From the NCBI RefSeq assembly GCF_022763345.1, contig NZ_JALEGS010000050.1, forward strand, positions 154,959-218,958: 64,000 nucleotides of DNA. Reading direction: 5' to 3'. This stretch comes from Phaeodactylibacter sp. GTDB lineage: Bacteria > Bacteroidota > Bacteroidia > Chitinophagales > Saprospiraceae. Position 1 is the stretch's first letter. The number at the start of each line of letters is the position of its first letter. Position numbers and translations under genes: made by a program. The notes under the pieces are model-generated. The model was not told the DNA's origin. It worked only from the letters and a program-made list of their open reading frames with translations, and did no database searches. Of the stretch, positions 17,751-25,790 are shown in pieces.

Positions 17751-20033
17751 TTATTTTTTTGGCTGGTAATTTAGGGTAAGCTGCTGACGATCAGACCAGC
17801 CGATGATCAACCGGCCGGGGTTGTTTACAGGATTTTTAAGCATCCATCTGGCCACCGGCATGACCACATGGTCTTCCAAAGCCCGCTGCAGCGGCCGTGC
17901 GCCATAGCGCTCATCAAAACCAATACTGGCGAGGTGACGGACCAGTTGCTCTTCAAACTGCACCTCCAGTCCGGTTTTTTGGAATCCTTCCCGGCTTTTA
18001 AGGCTTTCCAGTTCCTTTTCAGTGATTTTGAGAATATCATTGGCTTTCAGTGACTCAAAGACCACCAGTTCATCGATACGATTGACGAATTCCGGACGGA
18101 AGTGGCGCTCTACTGCTGAGCGGTATGCTGCCGCGTCGGGATTTTTATCCCCAAAGCCAGGTACCGAGCGGTTGCTGGTGCCGAGGTTGGAGGTCATGAT
18201 GACAATTGTATTCCGGAAATTGGTCTCCCGGCCGTAGGCATCCACGAGCACCCCTTCATCGAGCAGCCCGAGCAGCGCATCAAAGATAGAAAGGTCCGCT
18301 TTTTCCACCTCATCCAGCAACAGTACGGAGAAGGGGCGCTCCCGGACCTCTTTAACCAATTGACCGGGTTGCCGGCCGGCACCAATTAAGCGCACCAGCT
18401 GCTCCGGATGCTGGAATTCACTCATATCAATACGGATCAGAGGTGATTTCCGTTGGCCTTTGCCGAAGAAGTACTCAGAAAGAGCTTTAACGCTTGCTGT
18501 TTTTCCCACGCCGGTAGGTCCGGCAAACAGGAAGGAGGCAATAGGACGGTGGGGATTATTCAAACCGGCTTTGAAGATTTTGACTACCCGGGTCAGCGCG
18601 TCCACGGCTTGAGGCTGGCCGATAATCCGGGCTTCAAAATGGCTCCGGAGCGCTTCCAGATCGAGTGGCAGCTCATCCCGAAGGAACAGCTCCGGCAAGC
18701 CCGTCTGCTGAATGAAATTCCGTATGACTTCGGCTTTTCCAATCTGCCGCTCCTGCCTTGACCGGGCTTCATTCAGAGATTGCCCCAGGAAATTAACGGC
18801 CTTGCCTGGAAAACTGGCGTAGGGGTGATAGCGTAACAGCAGGCGGTAAGCTAACACCCGGGCCTCTGGCAAAATGTCCACTTTCAGGTTTTGCGCGGCA
18901 TAATTAGCCAGCTCATCCATTACTTTACTGACCTGCTGCTCACTCAGTTCCTCAATTTCAATAACCTGAAAAGCTTCGGCAAAACCTGGCAGCAGCCTGC
19001 GCATGCTTTCCAGCTCCTGAGGCGTGGCTTCTCCTACCATATGAAGCTTCCCCTGTTGCAGGAAGTTCATCAGAAATGCAGCTACGCTGTCCTCCGGCCC
19101 TTCGCCACCGGTTTGCAGCAACTGCACCATCTGTTCCACCCAGATGATGCCATTTGCCATGCTAAGCTCTTCCACCAGGGTTTCTACCGTTTCCTCCCAT
19201 TCCCCAAGGTATTTAGCGCTTGCGGTAATGCGTTGCGGCATAATGCGCCAGAAGGTGTACCCAAGCTGTTGTTTGCGCGACTGATTACTGATGCGTTTGA
19301 GTGCCGCTGTGAGCACCGCGCTTTTTCCGGTGCCGGACCGGCCGACAACAAGTACATTGGACCGGGTACCCACGATTTTGTCCATGGCCTGAGTAACCGC
19401 TTCTTCCCGTTCCCATGCGGCATCGGGCAGTGCGCTGAGGCTCCGCTGCTGACTCTTCGTAGGCGGATAAGGTTCTGCCAGACGGTTGAGCACCTCATAG
19501 GTCCGCTCGTGGCTCCAGCCTCCCCAGAAGTAATCTCTTTCGTAGTTGACCCGGAGCTCCACCTGGTCCAGGATGGGCTTAGGATAGCGCATCAGGCGGT
19601 AGAGCTTTTCCGGGGTGGCCTGATTGAGCAAGGTTAGGCTCGCGTGATGTACTAACGCATCAAACTGTTTGGGCTCGTAGTAGAAAAAATTTTCGCGAAA
19701 AGTAGGGATGTGACATTCGTAATGTCCGTCTTCCACGGCTCCGTAGACAATAGGCAGGCGGATTTTCAGTGTGTCCGGCAATGGAAATACGCCCCCCCTC
19801 GATCTGTAGGAAGGGCGTACTTGTAGCTCCACCATTTTCAGACGGGGCGATTGAATTTCAGAGGGCGGGTAATCGTCGTATTTTTTGTACTGCTTTTGCA
19901 GGTAAGACAGCAAAGTCTTTTTGAGGCCCGTCAGGCTGCTGCCCACCGCTTCTATATCCGTGCCGACCAGCTGTCCAAGCAGGATGTCTTCATTGATAGG
20001 GTAGTATAGCAGCGGATATACGATCTTCTCCAT
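17751..20033 (-). CDS. Clp-like double AAA+ ATPase with unusual N-terminal domain
   Basis: The product (760 aa) is a Clp/Hsp100-type protein. Residues 1-210 do not resemble the double-repeat Clp N domain and are unrecognised. The first AAA module has a Walker A (GRSGTGKS, 231-238), but its Walker B reads IIWVEQM with E300-Q301 in place of the usual Asp-Glu. The second module is intact: GPTGVGKT (505-512), LLLDEVEKAD (D574, E575), sensor region TIVIMTSNLG and the C-terminal D2-small domain (GFDERYGARPLQRALEDHVV). No ClpP-docking IGF/L loop was recognised, so it is more likely a remodeller than a protease partner. It is co-transcribed with the DUF819 gene. Confidence 0.85.
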   Translation of the reverse strand: MEKIVYPLLYYPINEDILLGQLVGTDIEAVGSSLTGLKKTLLSYLQKQYKKYDDYPPSEIQSPRLKMVELQVRPSYRSRGGVFPLPDTLKIRLPIVYGAVEDGHYECHIPTFRENFFYYEPKQFDALVHHASLTLLNQATPEKLYRLMRYPKPILDQVELRVNYERDYFWGGWSHERTYEVLNRLAEPYPPTKSQQRSLSALPDAAWEREEAVTQAMDKIVGTRSNVLVVGRSGTGKSAVLTAALKRISNQSRKQQLGYTFWRIMPQRITASAKYLGEWEETVETLVEELSMANGIIWVEQMVQLLQTGGEGPEDSVAAFLMNFLQQGKLHMVGEATPQELESMRRLLPGFAEAFQVIEIEELSEQQVSKVMDELANYAAQNLKVDILPEARVLAYRLLLRYHPYASFPGKAVNFLGQSLNEARSRQERQIGKAEVIRNFIQQTGLPELFLRDELPLDLEALRSHFEARIIGQPQAVDALTRVVKIFKAGLNNPHRPIASFLFAGPTGVGKTASVKALSEYFFGKGQRKSPLIRIDMSEFQHPEQLVRLIGAGRQPGQLVKEVRERPFSVLLLDEVEKADLSIFDALLGLLDEGVLVDAYGRETNFRNTIVIMTSNLGTSNRSVPGFGDKNPDAAAYRSAVERHFRPEFVNRIDELVVFESLKANDILKITEKELESLKSREGFQKTGLEVQFEEQLVRHLASIGFDERYGARPLQRALEDHVVMPVARWMLKNPVNNPGRLIIGWSDRQQLTLNYQPKK

Positions 20034-20088
20034 ACCAGGAATTGTTCCCGGCTAAGATAATTATTTCTGTCAGACCTGAAATAGGGGG

Positions 20089-20604
20089 TTAAAAGTCATT
20101 ATCGTGAAGCATAGGTACGGTCTCCATGCGTTCTACTTTTCGGCGCACTTCAAGGATGTGCTGCAGCTGTTTGTTTAGAAATTCGTTGATGTCCTTTGGC
20201 ACGCCAGTTTGGGCAACGGCTTCGCGGTAGGCTCTGGAAATTTTCTTTTCACTATCCTCGCAGAATTCTACAACCTTAGATTTATTGTTGAGCAGCAGAG
20301 CCTCCCGGAAATCGCCCCAGTGCTCGTACAAGTAGGAGCGGGACTGCTTGCTGATGGGCATAGGCGTGGGTGGCAATGCATTCATCCACTCAAAAAGCGG
20401 CTCATAGAGGCTGTTCCGGTAGCGAGCGAGGCTTTCCAGGTATTGCACCAGACTCTCATCAGTTGCTACCGCGGCTGCTTCCCGGTAGCGTTCTTCCGCA
20501 TCTTTATTGCGCATCATAAGGTTGTTAACCAAAGCTATGCCTGAGGCATGCGTATTGGCATCGTATCGTTTTTTATTCCAGGGTTTATCTTGATTGTTAG
20601 CCAT
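20089..20604 (-). CDS. DUF2383-like four-helix bundle protein
   Basis: The 171-residue product is entirely helical. Its second half (FREALLLNNKSKVVEFCEDS, EKKISRAYREAV, FLNKQLQHILEVRRKVE) matches the pattern of DUF2383/PA2169 proteins, ferritin-like four-helix bundles often linked to stress. Conserved di-iron ligands could not be confirmed. The ATG at 20604 is preferred over an upstream in-frame start because the leading residues are Asn/Lys-rich and untypical. It lies between the MscS channel and Clp-like genes on the same strand. Confidence 0.65.
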   Translation of the reverse strand: MANNQDKPWNKKRYDANTHASGIALVNNLMMRNKDAEERYREAAAVATDESLVQYLESLARYRNSLYEPLFEWMNALPPTPMPISKQSRSYLYEHWGDFREALLLNNKSKVVEFCEDSEKKISRAYREAVAQTGVPKDINEFLNKQLQHILEVRRKVERMETVPMLHDNDF

Positions 20605-20664
20605 AATTTGATTGTTGTTTTTTTTGTGATGGAGAAAGCGAGTCACTGAAGAGGTCCGGTAAGG

Positions 20665-21570
20665 TTATTCCTTACCATTCATAGCGGATGCCTTCAGCAT
20701 CGTATTCAATTTTTCACCTCCCTTGATACCGAAATCCAGTGTCCGGATCGGGAATGGAATCATGATATCATTCTGGTCAAAGGCTTTCTTAATGGCAATT
20801 ACAGATTCACTCTGTGCAGCCAGTAAGCCTTTCTGTGTGATGTCGGCCAGCCAAAAGCGTACAATGAAGTTGATGGAACTATCCCCGTAACCATCGTAGT
20901 AAAATTCTACTGGGAAACGCTCGTCGTAATCTACGTTATCTTCTACCGCTTTCACGGTCACCGAGCGTACTTTCTCGAGGTCCTCCCCATAGGAAATGCC
21001 GCAGCTCAGCGCTAACCGGCGACGACCAGATACGGTATAGTTAGTTAAAGGGTTTTGAATGATGCTTTTATTAGGCAGGAGCACCTCTTCTCCACTCAAC
21101 TGCTCTAGTATGGTCGAGCGCAGGTTTACTTTCTTGATCTTGCCAAAGTAACCGTTGGTTTCAATCAGGTCCCCCACATTGTAAAGAGACTTGGTTGACA
21201 TCAGGATACCCGAAAACAAGTTCATAAGTGGTTCCTGAACGGCTAAACCAACTGCAAGGCCTACCACGCCGGCACCCGCCAGCAGGGAGGTTAATGCCCG
21301 GTCAAGCCCAAGAATCCCCAAGACGATAAAGAGCATCACAATTAAAAAACCGGAGGTGATGATGTTGGCTAAAAGCCCATTGATGGTCTGATTTCGGGAA
21401 AACCTGGACACCACCTTACCAGCATATTTCTTTACGAAACGGGATAAAAAAATGGAGGCGACCAGTACAAGTACAGCCAAAATGATGTTAGGCAAATTAG
21501 CGATCAACCCTTCCAGCCATCCTTCTAAAGTGTTCCAAAAAGCTTCCAGCGAGGCATTAAAGTCGTTCAA
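20665..21570 (-). CDS. MscS-family mechanosensitive channel
   Basis: The product (301 aa) should open under membrane tension to release solutes on hypo-osmotic shock. Three hydrophobic segments lie at ~25-45, 67-85 and 90-120. The pore helix is the Gly/Ala-rich stretch SLLAGAGVVGLAVGLAVQEP. The following beta domain carries the family phrase VGDLIETNGYFGKIKKVNLR and NKSIIQNPLTNYT. The only start in frame before an upstream stop is a TTG at 21570. It lies in a run of same-strand genes with the DUF2383-like and Clp-like genes. Confidence 0.92.
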   Translation of the reverse strand: MNDFNASLEAFWNTLEGWLEGLIANLPNIILAVLVLVASIFLSRFVKKYAGKVVSRFSRNQTINGLLANIITSGFLIVMLFIVLGILGLDRALTSLLAGAGVVGLAVGLAVQEPLMNLFSGILMSTKSLYNVGDLIETNGYFGKIKKVNLRSTILEQLSGEEVLLPNKSIIQNPLTNYTVSGRRRLALSCGISYGEDLEKVRSVTVKAVEDNVDYDERFPVEFYYDGYGDSSINFIVRFWLADITQKGLLAAQSESVIAIKKAFDQNDIMIPFPIRTLDFGIKGGEKLNTMLKASAMNGKE

Positions 21571-21634
21571 GGTACAAGTTTGGTTTGTTCAGTCTTTGAA
21601 CGGGGGCAGCCTCGAGATGTTCATCCTTGTGAGA

Positions 21635-22723
21635 TCAGCCCGCAGGCTTCCACTCAAAGGCCGCAGTGGCTACCCGCCGGCTGATACGCCCATCTGCCAT
21701 TGATTCTTCCAGGACCAAACTGTTGGCCCGTTCCCGTCCAAACACTTCCTGCATGTTGCGTATGCTGCCCACCGGCACCCCGGCTTCCCCCAGTTTTGCC
21801 ATCCATGTGGACCGGTCTTCTAGTCCGAATGCGGGGCGCAGCCGATCGCAAAGCACGCTGCGGTACCTGACCCGGCTTTTGTTGTCGGCAAAGCGCTCAT
21901 CTTCCGGCAGCTCGGGGCATCCAAGGCATTGGCAGAGTTTCAAAAACTGCCCTTCCGTACCGGCTGCGATGACCAAAGGTTTGCCATCACTGCCGTAGAA
22001 GATATCCCCATAGGGTGCAATATTCGGGTGCTGCATGCCCATAGGTTGCGGAATGTGCCCCTCCATGAGCCAGTTGGTAGCCTGATTGGCCAGCGAGGCA
22101 ATGGCGGCATCGAGGAGTGAAGTGGACACAAAACTCCCCTCTCCGGTACGGTAGCGGTGCAGCAGTGCCATAAGCACCGCTTCTTTAAGCTGATGGGCGG
22201 CCAGGATATCAATGAGGGCAACGGGCATTTTGACCGGGTCGCGTCCGGGCTCACCATTCATATACAAAAAACCCGCCTCCGCCTGCAATACCACATCAAA
22301 AGCCGGCAGGGGTTCATCTGCTCCAAAAGCATCCAACTGCGCATAAATCAACCGGGGATTGTGCTGGGCCAAAGTCTCATAATCCATGCCCAGCCTTTGA
22401 GCGGAGGCCCGTTTAAAATTACTTACGACGATATCAGCACCCGCAATTAGCTGTAGCACTTCTGACCGGTCTTCCAGTTCAGACAGGTCGAGCATTCGAA
22501 CATTTTTTTTGTAATTTACGCTACAATAGTAGGCGGAGTAATCTGCTTCGGCTGGCTCTGTGGGCAGCTTCCAGTGTCGGGTGACATCGCCACCGGTCCG
22601 GGCATTTTCGACCTTGATAACTTCTGCACCCAGCTCGGCGAAAAACATACCGACCGCAGGGCCCGCGAGCACACTTGCCAGCTCAATTACTTTGAGCCCT
22701 TCGAAAAACTGTTGCTTTTCCAA
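21635..22723 (-). CDS. CaiB/BaiF family (class III) CoA-transferase
   Basis: The product (362 aa) belongs to the CoA-transferase family that moves CoA between acyl groups through a covalent aspartyl intermediate. The N terminus (LKVIELASVLAGPAVGMFFA, ELGAEVIKVE) is the classical CaiB Rossmann start. The predicted catalytic Asp is D172 in ALIDILAAH. Length is slightly short of the 400 typical for formyl-CoA transferase, so the exact acyl substrate is not assigned. The start appears to be TTG at 22723, since no in-frame ATG precedes the conserved N terminus; the divergent nnr gene starts only 14 bases away. Confidence 0.88.
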   Translation of the reverse strand: MEKQQFFEGLKVIELASVLAGPAVGMFFAELGAEVIKVENARTGGDVTRHWKLPTEPAEADYSAYYCSVNYKKNVRMLDLSELEDRSEVLQLIAGADIVVSNFKRASAQRLGMDYETLAQHNPRLIYAQLDAFGADEPLPAFDVVLQAEAGFLYMNGEPGRDPVKMPVALIDILAAHQLKEAVLMALLHRYRTGEGSFVSTSLLDAAIASLANQATNWLMEGHIPQPMGMQHPNIAPYGDIFYGSDGKPLVIAAGTEGQFLKLCQCLGCPELPEDERFADNKSRVRYRSVLCDRLRPAFGLEDRSTWMAKLGEAGVPVGSIRNMQEVFGRERANSLVLEESMADGRISRRVATAAFEWKPAG

Positions 22724-22737
22724 ATGAAATACATTTT

Positions 22738-24273
22738 ATGAAAATCTGTTCTGCTGCTCAAATTCGGAAACTCGACGCATATACCATAAAACACGAACCG
22801 ATTTCCTCCCTGGAGCTTATGGAGCGGGCGGCGGCCTGCTTTACCCGATGGCTCATTCAAACTTATCCGGACCAACAACAGCCAGTAAATATCATTTGCG
22901 GTATTGGCAATAATGCCGGGGACGGCCTTGTGGCGGCACGGCTGCTCCATCACTCCGGCTACGATGTGACGGTGCATACCTGCCAGATCAGCCCCAACCG
23001 ATCTGAGGACTTCGAAGCCAACCTGAAGCGGCTGCCCGGTCATGGCGCTATCGAAGCTTATCCAATTACCAAAGGGGACCCAATGCCGGAATTGCCGGAA
23101 GGGGCACTGATTATTGATGCCTTGTTTGGTTCGGGGCTCAACCGTCCGGTGGAAGGGTACTGGGGCGATCTGCTCCAACACCTGAATGGTCTAAAGGTGG
23201 AAAGAGTAGCCATTGATATTCCGTCTGGCGTCTATGCTGATCAATCAACCGAAGGGGTTGCCTTTCAAGCACACCGTACCTTTTCCTTTGAGCTGCCCAA
23301 GCTGGCGTTCTTTTTCCCGGAAAATGCAGAGCGGGTGGGTGCCTGGACGGTCCGGTCAATCGGGCTGCATCCCAAAGCCATCGCGCAGGCTGAGACCCCT
23401 AACTTTTACCTGACGGAAGAGATAGCCAAAAAGCTGTTGCGCCCAAGAGCCAAATTTTCCCACAAAGGTACCCACGGCCATGCCCTGCTCATTATGGGCA
23501 GCTATGGCAAAATGGGTGCTGCTTTGTTGGCTGCGCGGGGTGCATTGCGGTCGGGTGCAGGGTTGGTGACGCTGCACGTGCCCAAAATCAGCTATAATAT
23601 CGTCCAAACAGCCTTGCCGGAAGCCATGGTCAGCCTGGATGAACATGAGCTGCAATTCACAGAAGTCCCGGAACTCCATCCTTATCAGGCGATAGGCGTA
23701 GGCTGCGGGCTTGGGCAGGGCACGCTTACGCAAAAGGCATTGGCCCAACTCGTTGCCCAGGCTGACCAGCCACTCGTCCTCGATGCAGATGCCCTTAATA
23801 TTATCGGTGCCCAGCCGGACCTACTGAAAGCACTTCCTGCCCAGAGCATCCTCACGCCCCACCCCAAAGAATTCGAGCGCTTGTTTGGCCCTACCCCCAA
23901 TCACTTTAAACGACACGAACTCCAAATCCAAAAAGCCCGGGAGCTCGGCGTTATCATTGTGCTCAAAGGCGCGCACACTTGTGTCGCCCTCCCCGATGGA
24001 CGTTCGTACTTCAACAGTACTGGCAACGCTGGCATGGCTACCGGCGGCACCGGAGATGTTTTGGCGGGTATACTCACCGGACTGCTGGCTCAAAGCTACA
24101 CACCGGAAGCGGCGGCCCTGCTGGGCGTCTTTTTGCACGGTCTGGCTGGCGACTGTGCCTTGCAGCGGGAAAGCGAGGAGTCCCTGATCGCCGGAGACCT
24201 CCCGGATGCCTTAGGCTTGGCCTATCGCCAACTGCGGAAAGCCAACAACAACGATTTATCTAAAAATCGGTAA
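22738..24273 (+). CDS. nnr: Bifunctional NAD(P)HX epimerase/dehydratase
   Basis: The product (511 aa) repairs hydrated NADH and NADPH. The N-terminal YjeF domain (residues ~1-210) epimerises the hydrate: NIICGIGNNAGDGLVAARLL and IDALFGSGLNRPVEGYW are its signature blocks. The C-terminal ribokinase-like domain (~220-505) is the ADP-dependent dehydratase, shown by THGHALLIMGSYGKMGAALL, LVLDADALN, TPHPKEFERL and the nucleotide-binding NAGMATGGTGDVLAGI. Both domains look complete. Its ATG is 14 bases from the divergent CoA-transferase start, so each promoter must lie inside the neighbour's coding region. Confidence 0.95.
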   Translation: MKICSAAQIRKLDAYTIKHEPISSLELMERAAACFTRWLIQTYPDQQQPVNIICGIGNNAGDGLVAARLLHHSGYDVTVHTCQISPNRSEDFEANLKRLPGHGAIEAYPITKGDPMPELPEGALIIDALFGSGLNRPVEGYWGDLLQHLNGLKVERVAIDIPSGVYADQSTEGVAFQAHRTFSFELPKLAFFFPENAERVGAWTVRSIGLHPKAIAQAETPNFYLTEEIAKKLLRPRAKFSHKGTHGHALLIMGSYGKMGAALLAARGALRSGAGLVTLHVPKISYNIVQTALPEAMVSLDEHELQFTEVPELHPYQAIGVGCGLGQGTLTQKALAQLVAQADQPLVLDADALNIIGAQPDLLKALPAQSILTPHPKEFERLFGPTPNHFKRHELQIQKARELGVIIVLKGAHTCVALPDGRSYFNSTGNAGMATGGTGDVLAGILTGLLAQSYTPEAAALLGVFLHGLAGDCALQRESEESLIAGDLPDALGLAYRQLRKANNNDLSKNR

Positions 24274-24345
24274 GGTTCAGAGAAAAACAGACCGGAAGAA
24301 CGCTCTAATTTCTAAATTGCCCTTTCACCAACCGTCCGACCTGCC

Positions 24346-24771
24346 ATGATCGATAAATTCAAGCAAGCGATAAATGATGCTACGGAGGCCTTGCGCGAGC
24401 AAGCTGCACAATTTGGGGAAGGCGCCAAAGAAAAAAGCTTTCAACTGATTGAGGAATGGCTAACGGTCTTCCCTAAACTGGAAATTTACGGTCTGGAAAT
24501 CCGCAGCTTTGCCCTGAGCGTGGCCCTGAGCCCTGCCCTGGAAGTCGAAATGGTAGGCCGGCACGAGGACTTCCGCCCGGAACGCCTGGAAGCTATCATT
24601 CAGGAGACACGTAAGAATGCGGCGCTTGTCTCTGTCTTTACCACCATTCGTACCACTTACAACCTGCACCGGCGGACGCTGGCGAACCTCAATGACCCGC
24701 TTGTGGTGAAAATACGGGTGCGGCTTTCTCCGGAGATTAAGGTTTATTTGGGGGTACCTTTGATTGAGTAG
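24346..24771 (+). CDS. Hypothetical protein, 141 aa
   Basis: No family is recognised. An amphipathic helical N terminus (IDKFKQAINDATEALREQAA) is followed by an alpha/beta segment with alternating hydrophobic strands (LEIYGLEIRSFALSVALSPA, VKIRVRLSPEIKVYLGVPL). No signal peptide or membrane segment is seen. It follows nnr on the same strand after 72 bases and may share its mRNA. Confidence 0.6.
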   Translation: MIDKFKQAINDATEALREQAAQFGEGAKEKSFQLIEEWLTVFPKLEIYGLEIRSFALSVALSPALEVEMVGRHEDFRPERLEAIIQETRKNAALVSVFTTIRTTYNLHRRTLANLNDPLVVKIRVRLSPEIKVYLGVPLIE

Positions 24772-24782
24772 TTTGGTTGGGA

Positions 24783-24819
24783 ACACGGATTGGACGGATT
24801 ACGCAGATTTGCACGGATT
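24783..24819 (-). repeat. 37-bp dispersed repeat, copy 2 (inverted)
   Basis: This is the reverse complement of 3193-3229 with 36 of 37 bases identical; the difference is a C for T in the CTGTG/CTGCG step. It starts 12 bases after the stop of the 141-aa gene, in the gap before the convergent purU. Confidence 0.8.
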
Positions 24820-24901
24820 TCGAGCAAGGGCATAAGAGCGGGGCATGCTTGTGGGACGGCACCGTTTTGCCAGGATTAGCGGCATCAGTAAGATCAATCC
24901 T

Positions 24902-25759
24902 TTAATCAAACACAATCGTCTTATTCTGATACGGCAAAATCTTATGCTGAATCTCCAGCCAAATGGCCCGGGCCAGGACGACCTTCTCCAGGTCCTTCCC
25001 GATACGGATCAGGTCCTGAATGGTGTCTTTATGAGAAATCCGGCGGACATCTTGCTCGATAATCGGCCCCTCGTCCAAATCTGCAGTAACATAATGGCTC
25101 GTTGCCCCAATCACTTTCACCCCCCGGTTGAAGGCAGAGTGGTAAGGCTTCGCACCCTTGAAAGCAGGAAGAAAAGAATGGTGGATATTAATAACCTGAT
25201 TCGGGAAAGCGGCCACAAAGTCGTCGGACAAAATTTGCATATAGCGGGCCAGGACGATGAAGTCAATATCCAGCTTACGCATTAGCTCAATCTCCCGCTG
25301 TTCCTGCTCCGCCTTATTGGTTTTTGTGATGGGGAAAACCTCGAAGGGAATTTCAAAACGCTCTGCAATGTAGCGCAGGTTCTCATGGTTGCTGACGATT
25401 ACCGGGATTTCCACTTCCCACTCCCCGCTCATGCAACGCTGAAGGATATCATACAAACAGTGCGACATTTTGGAAACGAAAATGGCCATTCGTGGTTTAT
25501 GCGCGCTTAGGTGTACCTGCCATTCCATTTGGTATTTTTGCCCTATCAGGGTGCCGAAATACTCATCAATTTTTTCGGCAGGGATATTAAAACCCTCCAG
25601 CTCCCACTCTACCCGCATAAAAAAGCGCCCCGCCTGCCGGTCAACGTGCTGGTCCAGAGAGATGACGTTCCCGTTGTTGCGGTGCAGAAAGTCGGTGACT
25701 GCCGCGACAAGGCCGGTTTGGTCCGGGCAGTGAATCAGTAAGATGGCCGTTTTTTTCAT
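24902..25759 (-). CDS. purU: Formyltetrahydrofolate deformylase
   Basis: The product (285 aa) hydrolyses 10-formyl-THF to formate and THF, supplying formate for purine synthesis and balancing one-carbon pools. The N-terminal ACT domain (ILLIHCPDQTGLVAAVTDFL) and the C-terminal formyltransferase domain are both present. The active-site blocks include NIHHSFLPAFKGAKPYHSAF and the Asp in TADLDEGPIIEQD. The ATG at 25759 aligns with the ACT domain start; an upstream in-frame start would add ten residues. It lies 31 bases after the M1 peptidase stop on the same strand. Confidence 0.95.
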   Translation of the reverse strand: MKKTAILLIHCPDQTGLVAAVTDFLHRNNGNVISLDQHVDRQAGRFFMRVEWELEGFNIPAEKIDEYFGTLIGQKYQMEWQVHLSAHKPRMAIFVSKMSHCLYDILQRCMSGEWEVEIPVIVSNHENLRYIAERFEIPFEVFPITKTNKAEQEQREIELMRKLDIDFIVLARYMQILSDDFVAAFPNQVINIHHSFLPAFKGAKPYHSAFNRGVKVIGATSHYVTADLDEGPIIEQDVRRISHKDTIQDLIRIGKDLEKVVLARAIWLEIQHKILPYQNKTIVFD

Positions 25760-25790
25760 GGTTCCCGTTTTGGAGGCATAAAAATGCAAA

